A DNA stretch of 64,000 nt, taken from Fistulifera solaris (Eukaryota > Bacillariophyta > Bacillariophyceae > Naviculales > Stauroneidaceae). Of this stretch, positions 45,719 through 56,855 are shown piece after piece. Each line of letters opens with the position of its first letter. Position 1 is the first letter of the stretch. Under the pieces are notes generated by a model. It was given only the letters and a program-made list of their open reading frames with translations, was not told where the DNA came from and searched no databases. The DNA is taken from the NCBI GenBank assembly GCA_030295235.1, contig AP026128.1, forward strand, positions 434,001-498,000. The letters run 5' to 3'. Position numbers and translations under genes: made by a program.

Positions 45719-47003
45719 GTCGGTTATGCACAACCACGCAGTTGGTGGAATTGCCATGTTGGGCTTTACCATAATGGCGAGACCATTCTAAGAGGATAGA
45801 GCTAGTGCAGCCATAGTACCATAGTTTCACTTTTTCTCTTCTGTTATTCTTTAGTCTGCTAGACGCATCTTTTCAGTCAGTTGTGTGTCAATGCGTTGAG
45901 CTGCTGTTCGCGTACGGGAATGACGAGTACGATAAAGCTCCCCGCAAGCTAGACGCCGAAGCCGGCTTGTGTTAAGAAACTAAAGAAACGAAATGCGACG
46001 TCAACTGAAAATAAATTCATCAGCATTTCCGTCTGCCTTGAGAGAATAACCACCGTTTCTGCTAAGGTACAGCCCCAGGTGTACCCTCTATTTTCCACGA
46101 CTGCAGTTCAGTCATGAATCAATATTCTTTCAGACGACAGAGTTACGTTCAATTCGTTCTTTTGCCAATTAATCTTGCTCTATTTGTTTTGGTTGCAATG
46201 ACAAAAGTTCTAGCAGCATTTTGATTAAACACCTTGATCTTTTTACGTCGTAAAGCCTGCGAAACGTTTTACGTATTTTACTATGATTCACATGTTTGAC
46301 CTGGCAGCGGTTCCGTGGTCGGTGGATTTCATCCATTGTCCACTGGGTCAGTTGTGTTTCTCTAACTTGTATTAGGGATTCGGTTCTCTTGTAGGGATAG
46401 GACGTAAGCATAGTAAATTCTAGCCATTTTATAGATCAAAGTGGTGTCCGTTTTTCACCACGACTTCACTTCAGTCAAGAATCAACATTCTTCCGAGCGA
46501 CAATGCTACCTACAGTTCGTCCGTTCAGCAAATTGTCTTTTCTTTGTCTGAGCCAGATTGTCATCTCGCCAACAAAGTCTTGAGTATTCTTTTAATCAGA
46601 AGACTATGCAGTCACGTTTGCCCTATAACATCCTACGGCAGCTACGTCATGTCAGACGCGCGTAGACTTTCGGCACATTGTCCTGTTGATTTTCTCTGTG
46701 TTTCAAGTAAGAATGAGTTTCGCTTTTTGGTGCGAGATACGCTTTAGCTATGTTGGAGAAGTTTCAAATGACTAAAAAATAGAGGTGAAAATGGTGTGGT
46801 CGATAAAATGCCTACGGCAGCTACGTGGACGTCACGTAGACATTCGACACAGTCCTCTTCCGTTGTCGCAGCAGTAATGAAAACGTCATCATCGGGTTTA
46901 CCGTTCGTTTCACTTTACTAAAAATCAACTGCACCGCTCGATTCTTTATTCAAGCTTATCAAAGTGAGGAAACTGATTCAACACAACGCCAAGATATTCA
47001 AAA
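45719..47003. other. Intergenic region upstream of uS3 with two repeat families
   Basis: Copies of the dispersed paired element are at 46070-46135 and 46428-46500 (TTCAGTCATGAATCAATATT and a close variant). A second duplication, CCTACGGCAGCTACGT followed by a GTAGAC..TTCG.CACA segment, is at 46628-46690 and 46809-46865. The latter holds GGACGTCACGT, a CRE-like palindrome. These may serve the uS3 promoter. A CTTTTCAGT/TTTTCAC-rich leader precedes 47004. No gene is seen. Confidence 0.55.
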
Positions 47004-47798
47004 ATGAGCTACCGAGGAAACAAACGCATTTCTACCAAGCGCAAATTCGTCGCTGATGGTGTCTTTTACGCCGAACTTAACGAACTTTTGATTTCCGAGT
47101 TGGCCGAGGATGGTTATGCCGGTGTCGAAGTTCGCACCACTCCCCACCGCACCGAGCTCATTATCCGTGCCACCCGCACCCAGAATGTTCTCGGTGAGAA
47201 CAATCGTCGCATCCGTGAGTTGACCTCTGTTGTCCAGAAGCGTTTCAACTTTGCGGATGGTGCCGTTGAATTGTACGCCGAACGAGTTCAAAACCGTGGT
47301 CTTTGCGCCCAGGCGCAGGCGGAATCTCTCAAATTCAAGCTTCTCGGAGGACTTGCTGTCCGTCGTGCTTGCTACGGTGTTGTTCGTTTCGTCATGGAGG
47401 CCAGCGCCAAGGGTTGTGAAGTTATCGTCACTGGAAAGCTTCGTGGTCAGCGTGCCAAGGCAATGAAATTCGGCGACGGTTACATGATCAAGACGGGTCA
47501 TGCCGGACAAGTGTACACCGATGTTGCCGTTCGCCACGTACTCATGCGTCAGGGTGTTATTGGTATCAAAGTCAAGATCTTTTTGCCCCAGGACCCCAAG
47601 GGAGTCATCGGACCCAAGATCCCACTCGATGATGTTGTCACTATTTTGGAGCCCAAGGAGGAATTGAGTCCTGCTGCTATGCTCGCCCAACAACAAGCTG
47701 CCGCTGTTGCTGCCTACAGTGCTCCTCCTCCCATGATGGAGGCTAGCATGCCGGTGGATGTTATGGGAGTCGACCCCGCCGCTCAAGCAGGTTTCTAA
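47004..47798 (+). CDS. RPS3: 40S ribosomal protein S3 (uS3)
   Basis: Intron-free, 264 residues. The N-terminal KH domain ([42 protein letters not shown]) with its RATRTQ and [12 protein letters not shown] elements, and the C-terminal RPS3 domain ([39 protein letters not shown]), are textbook eukaryotic uS3. It lies at the mRNA entry channel of the 40S subunit. The tail ([25 protein letters not shown]) is Ala/Gln/Pro-rich and lineage-specific. The third-position bias toward C/G and the strong ATG context (AAAAATGAG) suit high expression. The long open frame on the opposite strand is a shadow of that codon bias. Confidence 0.98.
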   Translation: MSYRGNKRISTKRKFVADGVFYAELNELLISELAEDGYAGVEVRTTPHRTELIIRATRTQNVLGENNRRIRELTSVVQKRFNFADGAVELYAERVQNRGLCAQAQAESLKFKLLGGLAVRRACYGVVRFVMEASAKGCEVIVTGKLRGQRAKAMKFGDGYMIKTGHAGQVYTDVAVRHVLMRQGVIGIKVKIFLPQDPKGVIGPKIPLDDVVTILEPKEELSPAAMLAQQQAAAVAAYSAPPPMMEASMPVDVMGVDPAAQAGF

Positions 47799-48739
47799 AT
47801 CGTACTAAGAAATAGTTGTTTATCACTTCTTGCCTTTCTTCGTTGTATCATTCGTTGTGAAAGATCGGATAGTGTTACATTTTAGCTTGTTTAGACTACT
47901 GGTATCCAAAAGGATACGATGAACCTTTCAATCAATAAGGTGCTTACCTAAGACTTGGTGAATTGCGTAGACGATGCTAAAGCCTGCTTCGGCTTGGTTG
48001 GATCAACCTTAAAATTCAAATATGAAGCAAGGAAGCTCAAAAAATTGATGAACGAACGAATATTGTAGTTAGACATAGAGCATAGAGCATTGTCGCTCAA
48101 AAGAAATTTGATTCATGACTGAAGCGCCGTCGTGGCGAAATACGGACGACCCTTTGGTCAATAGTGAAATACACAAACAGCGTTTCGTTGGCTTTTCGAC
48201 GTTGAAATACAAAGCGTGCAGTAGAAACCCTGCTAATAGCCTATTTGATCGCAACAACGGCAGATGGAATTTAAAACTTGGCGAACGAACAAATTGTAGG
48301 TTGCATTGTTACTCGCAGAAATTTGATTCATGACTGAATTGCAGTCTTGGATAAGGTGAGGGACACTTCAGTCTATAGTAAAATACTGCTTGAAGATTCC
48401 AGATTCCCCCGAACGACACGCGGTGCTGCGCGCAAACAGCAAACGCAACGTCGTCCCAACGCCAGAAGCTGGTTCAAAGCGATCATCTGTTCCAAACCGT
48501 GAAGTGTCGCCAACTGTGTACCCGCTCCACGACAGCTATAGCCCGTACGTAAGTATTTTCGCGCAAAGAAAAGGTGGCGAACACATTCTCTTTTCTCTCT
48601 TTGTCGTCAAACAGATTGCCTTCCAAGATACTTTTGATTCACCAATCGACGAACAAAGGTTTTTCTTCTTTGCGGTTCGCATCAAAAGATCCCATCAATC
48701 TGCCAATCCAGTCATAAACTGCACGCAAACAACAAAACC
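47799..48739. other. Intergenic region upstream of CP12 with two inverted dispersed elements
   Basis: Minus-oriented copies of the paired element are at 48100-48172 and 48318-48387; both contain AAATTTGATTCATGACTGAA, 220 bp apart. The last 200 bases before 48740 are probably the CP12 promoter/leader. No gene is recognised. Confidence 0.5.
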
Positions 48740-49525
48740 ATGAAGTTCTTCTCTGCCGTCTTCCTTTTGTGTACGTCTACCTTGACCAGTGCATTCGTTG
48801 CACACCAGCCGTCGTTCGTACCGAAGACACAACTTTTCGCTACCCATCCAGATGCCAGTGCTGCGATAGAGGCCGCCGTAAAAGCGTCGAAAACGTACGG
48901 GCCTACTTCTCCGGAAGCACGTGTGGCTTGGGAAGTCGTCGAGGATATTGCTGCTTCGGACAACAGGTAAGACGCCTATTTCGCACCAGTGAAACGAATT
49001 TTGCATTTACTCACCGATCGATCGTATCCTTTTTCGCCGGCGAATGATAGTGCCGCATCCAAAGGAACTCTCGACGAAGAATGTGACTGGATGGACGAAA
49101 ACAATCGTCTATGCATGGAATACGACACGAAGAAAGAGAAGCTTGCGGAGGCTATCAAGTCAACATTTGATCTCAACGCTATGCAGAAGCAACTGGAGCG
49201 TATCAAGGCCATGGCGGAGGAAGTGCAAGCCATCAAGATTCCAGTAGCAGCTTCCCAGCCCAGCAAGACGACTCCACAAACGGCTGCTGCTTTACAAGCG
49301 GCCAAGGATGCCGTGGCCAAATACGGTGCGAGCTCCAGCGAAGCCAAGATGGCTTGGGAGGAGTTGGAAGAGATTGCTAGTTCCGGTTTATCCAATTCCA
49401 TCGGTAAGCGACTTGACGAGGAATGCTTAGTAGAAACAGCCATGGAAGCTTGCATGGCGTTGGAAGAATTGAACCGCGTGATGAACTTGGATAAGACCAA
49501 GAACGATTCTGGATTGAATGCCTAA
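48740..49525 (+). CDS. CP12: CP12-like Calvin-cycle regulator with two CP12 domains
   Basis: Two exons (48740-48966 and 49051-49525), 233 residues. The 84-nt intron starts GTAAGA and joins in phase 2, giving AASDNSAASKGTLDEEC. MKFFSAVFLLCTSTLTSAFVA is a bipartite plastid signal with a SAF site. CP12 is a disordered plastid protein that links GAPDH and phosphoribulokinase under redox control. Domain 1 (about 41-100) reads AAIEAAVKAS...SPEARVAWEVVEDI, then a Cys87-Cys97 loop. Domain 2 (about 155-215) reads AALQAAKDAVAKYGASSSEAKMAWEELEEI, then Cys201-Cys210 with the canonical eight-residue spacing. The N-terminal Cys pair of plant CP12 is missing in both. The linker (112-140) is predicted helical or coiled coil. 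Confidence 0.82.
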
Positions 49526-49947
49526 AGAGGATGCGCAACCATCGACCTTGAGTAATTTTTTCCTTTAGTGTAGATTCAACCGATAGCTTTGAAAAGAACG
49601 CCTTATTTCGAGCTGTTATAGTTCTTGTTTGTCAATGCTTTTGTGAAGGAGATGAAAAGGAGCATCGAGTGAATTTCTCATTTGTGTCACCATGATCCAC
49701 GAGAGCTATTTTTTCTCCAATGTTTCTCGTCGAATGGTTATACTTGCCATGCTACCAGTATTGCAGGTTGCTGCATTTGAAGAGATGTTTATTATTCTTA
49801 CACTAGTAAAATGGACAAGGCAAGAAACAACTAGAATATCGATAAAAGGATCAAAACTCAGACGGCCAGCACTTTGCTGTTATTACACAATACGGAGTAT
49901 TTACTAAATTGTGAGCAATTCACTTATTAAAAGCGTACCGTGACCCA
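49526..49947. other. Convergent 3' region between CP12 and the UVR-motif protein
   Basis: Only short open frames, A/T-rich near the ends, consistent with two 3' UTRs. Nothing else recognised. Confidence 0.35.
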
Positions 49948-50958
49948 TCATTGCATAGCACTGGTATCCGAGTCTGGTTGAACGGGTAAATCTTTCATAC
50001 TGTCCATTTCATCCAAGGCCGCCCGAATCTTCGCGACAGCCGCTGGATCGTTCTTTTCCATGGCTATACGAAGTGCCGCTTGCAGTTTGTTGATTTCAAA
50101 CACGCGTTCCACAGCAATGGCAGGTCGTTGACTGGTCTGTTGCAATTTGTTGGCACTTCGATACATAGGAAATCGTTTTTGAAGGGCTTCCAAAGTAAGA
50201 AAGGATGCTTCCAGTTGTGGATTTACTTTCATCGATATCGGCGCCCGGTAACGCAGAGCCAATGCTATCGATAAAAACGCAAAAGACACTTGTGGACGAA
50301 AGTCGTAACAAATTTTCTCCAAGGTCGAAACCGTCGGCTGCAGCGATATGCGCCCCAGATGCTTCACCGAACACCGCCACGTAAATTGTTTGTCGTCTTC
50401 CACAATGATTTCATCTACCGTCGCTACCGGCAACGATATACGTGACTGTCCCCATTCATGCAATTCTCCATACGTTTCTACACCATCGGGAAGCTTGTTG
50501 TGTACGATTTTTAATACTTCGTCCGCCACGGAGGCATCGCATTGTCCTTCCTCACACGAAAGCACCGTCACACGGGCCAAAAGATCCGGAGGCAAGATCG
50601 CACCGGCCATGTCGACATTCGCGAGCAATTGTAAAATCGTCAATGCTTCCGGAGATGTCGCGGCACCCGTATCGGCAATGCTATCCGTGACACGGAGTGG
50701 ATAGTAGGCATTTTCTCCCGCACGGAGCAACACCCAAAAGCCCGTCGCCGACACGGAAACGCCCGCCAAGGAAACACGCTGCAAACGCATGACTTCCATG
50801 TTGTCATTGTCATCGGCGTATCGTAATGTCATTCGGGTTCGTTCCGCATTTGTCGTGGAATGAAAGGGAGTGAGAAAGGCATGGCTCATGCCGCTCAGCA
50901 GAATGACCAATGCCAACAACTGTCGCCGGAAATGGGTGTGATACGAACTGAAATACAT
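49948..50958 (-). CDS. Plastid-targeted protein with a C-terminal UVR-like motif, function unknown
   Basis: 336 residues from the ATG at 50958. A hydrophobic signal (LLALVILLSGMSHAFLTPF) with a SHAF cleavage site indicates plastid import. The core has no family I recognise (segments LPPDLLARVTVLSCEEGQCDAS and KLPDGVETYGELHEW). Near residues 285-320, INKLQAALRIAMEKNDPAAVAKIRAALDEMD resembles the helical UVR motif of UvrB/C and Clp ATPases, which is found in several plastid proteins. A possible C-terminal role in protein contacts is inference. Confidence 0.6.
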   Translation of the reverse strand: MYFSSYHTHFRRQLLALVILLSGMSHAFLTPFHSTTNAERTRMTLRYADDNDNMEVMRLQRVSLAGVSVSATGFWVLLRAGENAYYPLRVTDSIADTGAATSPEALTILQLLANVDMAGAILPPDLLARVTVLSCEEGQCDASVADEVLKIVHNKLPDGVETYGELHEWGQSRISLPVATVDEIIVEDDKQFTWRCSVKHLGRISLQPTVSTLEKICYDFRPQVSFAFLSIALALRYRAPISMKVNPQLEASFLTLEALQKRFPMYRSANKLQQTSQRPAIAVERVFEINKLQAALRIAMEKNDPAAVAKIRAALDEMDSMKDLPVQPDSDTSAMQ

Positions 50959-51795
50959 TTTTACACAGTATTGATTTGTGCACGATCAAAGGAAAAGGAA
51001 TAATGTTTGACTTGTGATAACGTTTAATGATGTTAATTCTCTTTTCTGCTTCGAAGCTTTCGCAATGCGAAATTTTGGCATTTGTCTCGAATTCGAAGAA
51101 ACGTGCAGAATTTCGGCAACCGTTTTGTGAGCCGCATTTTACTATTCAAAAGATAGTAGGCCTATCTTCGATTCAGCAGAATTCCAGTCACGACTATGGA
51201 CTGCATGAATCATTTCAATGCCATCAAGCAAGCCTAGGACATATTTAGACCTTGAATATGCTTTATTCTTAACTTAAGAGGGCGTCCGTGATATTGATAC
51301 TAATGATGTTATAAGGATAAAGGAAGAATCGGGTCGATTTGCTTTACCTGAGCAACTACTTAAAGTAATTGTAGGCTCCCTTTTTCTTCGAAGACCCGAC
51401 GACTCGAACGACTTGAGTTCCGACTATGAACGACAGAAAATATCTATTAAACCAAATCTATCTAACAAGGTTATGTGTAACAGATCAATTCATTTCTCAA
51501 TGGAACGACGCGCCAAGATCTCCCCACAGCACTTTATCTGTTTGTATCGTTAAACAGATAGTCTATCACATTTATTTTAATCACAAATTTTATTTAAGAT
51601 CACTCTTTTCAACACCACCAACGCCTCAATGCAATTGTCGTTCGGGTAAAATTCAACAGCGCTGGCGGTGTTTCACGTGACTCGTTCATATTATGTACTG
51701 TATGTCTGATTTAGGTGAGTCAGTTGATGCATGTACACGCGTGATGATCTTATTCATTCAGAGTTTGGCATTCGTCAAAATCAACTCGTCGGTCT
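50959..51795. other. Intergenic region with a degenerate copy of the dispersed element
   Basis: A weak copy of the paired element lies at 51137-51212 (TTTTACTATT, CAGTCACGACT, GCATGAATCA). No gene, RNA or strong repeat is seen. Confidence 0.4.
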
Positions 51796-53002
51796 CTAAT
51801 CAAGCCTTCTCCGTTTGGATGCCTGGATGTTAGGGTCAATCGATTCATTCATTTTCGTCGTCGATACTTTTGACTCGCTTTCGTTCTCAGATTCATTGGC
51901 CGATGCGAGACCTCCTTGCAGTACGTGAAGTGCAATCAATTCCCCGTGGTGCAAGCTCTCAATCGAACCAGCACCGACGGATTCATTATCGGGTGCACCT
52001 TCTACGGCCGATGCTTCGTTGTTCTGTGCCGCCGACTGTTGCCTACGCCTTAGTTGTTCTTGTAACTGTCGGTATCGGACTCGCAAACGCTCCAACGTCA
52101 AGGTCACTTCCGCTTGCACGGTTTCTGGTTGCGCCAGAATGCGTTCCGCCTGTCGGCGCACCGAGAGCGGCATATTGTCGATCGACACATCTTCCACACG
52201 GTGCTGCACATGGCTGCTACTGCACGTACTGGTACCTTCGTCCCCCAAACTTTTGAGTTCTCCATTCGGATCCTCTTCCTGCAGTTTCTGTAGCCGAACA
52301 AAATACTTTTGCGCATGCGAGCGCACTTGCGCGGAAGACCGTGATGGGATCAAGGTAGCGACTTTCTTCCATTCGCGTCCGTGTATTTGCAAGCCTCGCA
52401 AGAATTCTCGGTGTTCTCGGCGGTCCACCGTCCCGTGGACTCGTTGGACTTTTTTCTTGATTTGGTTTTATTTGTTTTTGCGGATGCGGCACGCTTGTGC
52501 TTTGGGTTGTTGACTAATAATAAAGTCGACTGGACGGGCATTGGGAGACGGCTTCTGTTTGAATCGTGATCCTTCGAAACAGACTCTTCCCGTTGACCCT
52601 CGTGTTGGTCGGAATCACCGACATCCGCACAAAGCGAATTGAATTTACTTTTCTCTGGGAGCAACAAGACCTGAAACGTGACTTCAGATGCAAGACTAGC
52701 TCCATTTTGTTCTTCGCTTTCTAGGGTTCTCTTCGGCAACAAAGGGCAAGGTAACACTGTATTGTTGTCTGCTTTCGCCATTTCGTCGCTTTCAAGTGTA
52801 CTGCGGTCTTCAAAAGGCGGATTCGGGAGGTTTATTGTATCCCGACGATAGTTCAGAGGGGCAATTTCTGATGCAGAGAGGTCCGACGGAGGAGAATTGT
52901 TCGTTTCTGGCGAAGGAGGCAAATTGTTCGTTTGACAGCAAAGCTCTTCTTTCTCTTCCTTTTGTGCTTGTCAATGTCTTCTGTGATACGTTCCTCCTCC
53001 AT
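51796..53002 (-). CDS. SHAQKYF-class MYB-related transcription factor, with two frame breaks
   Basis: Single Myb/SANT domain: GRWTAEEHREFLRGLQIHGR, then WKKVATLIPSRSSAQVRSHAQKYFVRL. The SHAQKYF signature defines the one-repeat MYB class of plants and stramenopiles (CCA1/LHY-related), which binds DNA. Upstream lies a ~170-residue Ser/Pro-rich region and a basic KTNKTKSRKKS patch; downstream, a Leu/Arg/Gln helix (LRVRYRQLQEQLRRRQQ) that may dimerise. One frame break lies in the Myb domain near 52416, where one base is missing at GAGAAC. A second is inferred at TTTT, 52960-52963, if the start is the ATG at 53002 (MEEERITEDID). With both, the product is 402 residues. Without the second break, the start would be the ATG at 52781. 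Confidence 0.82.
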
Positions 53003-53936
53003 CCTGAATCATTCCCTTGTCACCACGCAAGTTAAGTAGTTGAAAATTGGTGTCTGGGGGTGTGCGGCGTAATTTTTTCTTTGTTGCAAGACAGAGTGCC
53101 ACGAAAGAGGTGATTGCTGACTACTACTTGTACTTGATGCCCGTACACTTTTCTACGGACGAAGTGGCGATCTTCTCACTTCGACATGACGGCCATCAAT
53201 TTTTTATTCTTTTCCGAAGCGGAAAAAGCGATGTCTTCGAAAGTTCCTTCCGTCTGGCCGTTGCTACGGGTTTTCACGATCGCATCAGCTCGCGGACGTG
53301 TCACTTGTGACACATAATACGCCCAAAGTCTCAACTTTAACAAGACTCATTCTCTGCGCATGGACAGACGACGAAGCATTCTCTGTCATCACGGAAAACG
53401 TGGGACACCTTTCCAAAATCGTTCGCTGGGTGCAACGTTGTTGGTGTTCCTTTTGGCCAGATTGCGCCTTTTTATTGCTTTACAATTGTATTTGTCAATA
53501 AGAAGATAAGCAGCAATTGCGTCGCCATTGCAAACGCCGAAACAGCACGACGTGAGAAAAAGAAAAGCGTGTGACGATTGATTGCTTGGAACGAAGTGTG
53601 CTGCGGAGAGTAAGTACGAAAGTGAGAGAACCCGGAAGTTGAAAAAGATTTTGCGTGTGTCGCACAACTTCAATGCCCCCTCCTCGTCCATCAGCCGTCA
53701 TCGGATTGCGGATTTCTACTTTTGCATCTTGCATTGCCGGAAAGGTATTGTTGGAGCTATACTTGATCCGGAAGTCGACCCCTTTCATGCGATAGTTATC
53801 CCGATTCTTCTGCCTTCACTAACGCCCTGCTTTACCAGACTCGAATTCCTCATTCAATTAGCAGAGACTACTCGTTTACCATCTTTTTGTTGCCGAAGAA
53901 AGAAATCCAGATCCTTGATCTGCCCCCTTCCCGATT
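53003..53936. other. Divergent promoter region between the MYB gene and a coiled-coil protein gene
   Basis: Short open frames on both strands show no family-like sequence. Non-coding by eye; no repeat or RNA gene. Confidence 0.3.
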
Positions 53937-54320
53937 ATGCAGAACTTGTCGCAAGGCAAGCTGGATGAAGGCACCGTGACGCTCTTTCCACCCTTGGATG
54001 ACGATCATGAGGGTCTTCCGGCTCACTTGGCGGAGCAATTTCATCGCATGAAGCGTCGATCGTACAAAGACGAAGAAATGCGTGAGCTAGCCTTAGAAAC
54101 AGCTGTTCTAGTGCACAATGAAATACAACACATGCAAAACTCTATTGCTGAATTAGAAAACATGTTAAGACAACCGGCGGAGAGAGGCGACGGCGCTTTG
54201 AATGGATTCGACGACTCGGTATCCAGGACCGGTAACAATGAAAGCGAAATTTTGATTGCGAAACCAGAGATTTCTTTGAAAAGTGCGCCTTCCTCAGAAG
54301 GTTCAACTGCGTCAGATTAG
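53937..54320 (+). CDS. Small coiled-coil protein of unknown function
   Basis: 127 residues from the ATG at 53937. The middle (EEMRELALETAVLVHNEIQHMQNSIAELENMLRQ, about residues 48-80) is a likely coiled coil; the rest is polar. MRELALETAVLVHNEIQ hints at a conserved helix, but I cannot place a family. The downstream MFS gene is convergent. Confidence 0.5.
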   Translation: MQNLSQGKLDEGTVTLFPPLDDDHEGLPAHLAEQFHRMKRRSYKDEEMRELALETAVLVHNEIQHMQNSIAELENMLRQPAERGDGALNGFDDSVSRTGNNESEILIAKPEISLKSAPSSEGSTASD

Positions 54321-54487
54321 GTTGGCACAAAGAAAAACACTTGTAAAATTTTGTATTATTTACACATAATTCTCAAAGTAGCGCCAAAAAATCAATCGAC
54401 GCAATGGCCTACAAAAGGCATCGATAGTGACGAGCCAGTAACAGAGCATCAGCGATTCCATGAACTGGGTATAGCATCGAGCCTTTC

Positions 54488-56855
54488 TTAAACAATCAAT
54501 GCTGTTTTCTCTGACATATAAGCATCCGTATTCGTAACAGATGAGGCTCCGTCGTCAAGGATCGAGTCGTCTATTTCGTCGTCGCTGACACTCACATCGT
54601 CCCCACAAATCCGAAATGGATTCAATTCTTCACTGAGCTCTTTCAGTCCTTCTCGAACATATAATATGGTTTGCTTAGCCGCTCTTCCATCAAAGGAGGC
54701 AATTCGATCCTCAATACTAAGGATCGCTTCATCGTCATCCACCTTCTCCGACTGCCCAGAAATCGCTCTCTGTGCGTACGATGCAAGCTCTGCTTCCATT
54801 GCATCTTCGTCTTTTGGCAGCCATTTTATCAGAAAAAGCAACTGTACGGCGCTAATCATCCAGAAAAGGATGATCTAAACAAACGGGTAAGGTGATTTCT
54901 TTCCCTTGTGACAGACTTGGCAACAAAACACAAGCTGGAGCGTACCGTGATGTTAAAAGCAGACTTTCGAGAGCAGCCGTAGAAAACGCTCAAAAGAGTT
55001 ATACAGCTCGGCCCGACCCCCGACCTAACGTTATAAGAAGATTTGCCGCCGTCAATGTGGCTCCTCTTGTCTCAGGTGGATTCACGTTGAGCAAACAGGG
55101 CCTCACACTGACAGCTGGTAATGAAGCAATCAAGCCTGAGGCAAAAGATAACAGCAGTCCTTGGGCGCTGCGTGCCCTGGTGAATTGACCATTAATAAAC
55201 CCATAAAGAGGAATGATTCCAGCTGCCGTTGAAACGGCCATGAAAAGTGGAAGATACGACCGCTTGACAGAATGGAGAATTTGACCGATGTACCCGCCCA
55301 AGATACCTCCAACTCCACTACCCGCAGCGAATATGAGAATCAAGAATGTGGCGTCCGGGACCGAGAAACCTCGTTCTTGCGATAAAAAGTCATTCAAGAA
55401 AACGAAAATGATTCCCCACGGAAGATTCGAAAAGAATCCTTGCCAAAGAAGAATCCAGTTTGAATTGTTGTGTCGAATAGAATGGACAAATCCAGACCAC
55501 GTCAATTTCCGATCATACCGCTTGCCAGTCTTTTGAAACATGTCTTGCAATATGGCCTCCTTTCCTCCGCGAATGGGTTCTGACACTAAGCATCCACATA
55601 AAAGCGCACAAGCAAGCGAAAAGCACGAAGATACCCAGAATACATGTCGCCAACTGTCTCCAAGGTTGCTTCCTGCATAGACCTGCCCAGCAAGAATACC
55701 TATACCCATACAAGCAGTAAGTCCAGAGCTCGCCGCGTTTCTCTCATGTGCTGAAAATAAGTCGCCCAAGAAACTGAAAGCTACAGGAACACTACCAGCC
55801 ATGAATCCACCGGTGACGAGACGAGCCGCTATAAATTGTGTATACGACACTGCTGCCGCAGCACCCGCAGTAGCCAATCCGGTTCCGGCAACTGTGGCAA
55901 CAAATAAGTGTTGCCTGTGCTTAGTGAGATCAACAGCAACACCAATGGCCGCGGCAATCGGGAAGGAAAACACTCCCGTCGCTAGCGCACAATAACTTCC
56001 AAGGTACAGATCGCGGTCGGCGGCATCCGTCCAGCCAAAAGTAGAAGCTATCTCCGTCAAGTTTGGTGCCATAATGTTGCTACTTGACCATACGGCACAA
56101 AATGCAAGACCGAGGAGAAGGGACTGGGCATGCCGCGTTTCGTGTGGCTTTCGTTTTCTTGAAACTCCCGATCTCACTGAGTCTACGTCACCATTTTGAT
56201 ACGACATGGCTAATGCTGGGGTTTCGATAGGGTCTCTACGCTTGGCCTCCTTCCTCTCGCATGAATGAGAACCTACTCTTCTGCTTTTCTGTTCGGTTGA
56301 AAGATCTCGAGCTCGTTTCGAAAAAATTTGAAGCCACTTCTTGCGGTGGCCACTTCTTTCGTGGTCATCCTGTGGTCTCGGCCAAGCCAAAGTGCCCGAA
56401 ACAGGAGAACCAGGGGGAGTTAGATCAATCTGTACATCACTGGCGTCTATCTGGTATAAGCAACTTTCGGATCGTAGAGCATCATAGGACTCCCTTTGTC
56501 GCCGCCCTTTCCTCTGTCTCTCTCGTTCTAATACCGACATACCCGGAGAAAAGTCCGGTGATTGAGATGATTCCCAAAGCCCAGCACCTCTTCGCTGGTC
56601 GTGTATTGCTTGTTGAATCTCTTGCCCGAAAATGGACCGTCGTCTTTCCGACGGTGGCACAGTCAAGGGCGGGGAGGGAAAGGGCTCCGCATTGCGATTC
56701 GAAATAATGAGTGTTGCAGCGTCCGACGTGGTGTGCGCCAGTGAATTCAGAGTATAAGCTATAGATGAGTCTTCAGAATAGGAGCGAGCATTTGAAGAAG
56801 CCGGGGTTTGCAGCGATTCTGGTGCCGTACGATGGTTCAAAGATGTCGAAGTCAT
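54488..56855 (-). CDS. Major facilitator superfamily transporter, Spinster-like, with one frame break
   Basis: 765 residues. The start is the ATG at 56855 (MTSTSLNHRT); a ~260-residue polar, Ser/Arg-rich N-terminus precedes twelve predicted helices. Family-like features are NIMAPNLTEIASTFGW, RLVTGGFMAGSVPVAFSFLGDLFSAHERNAASSGL (the MFS inter-helix signature) and WGIIFVFLNDFLSQERGF. Spinster proteins move lysolipids or sphingolipid derivatives at endolysosomes; the substrate here is unknown. The frame breaks at a run of five C on the plus strand (55017-55021); one more base continues LGRGVGPSCITLLS. A 71-nt intron (complement 54875-54945, GTACGC...TTTAG) then leads to the last exon (ILFWMISAVQLLFLIKWLP). 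The acidic ~90-residue tail follows. Confidence 0.85.

Noticed and set aside
46998-47786. Long open frame antisense to uS3 (262 codons)
   Set aside because: It mirrors the strong codon bias of the highly expressed uS3 gene, has no family-like sequence, and the sense protein is unmistakable.
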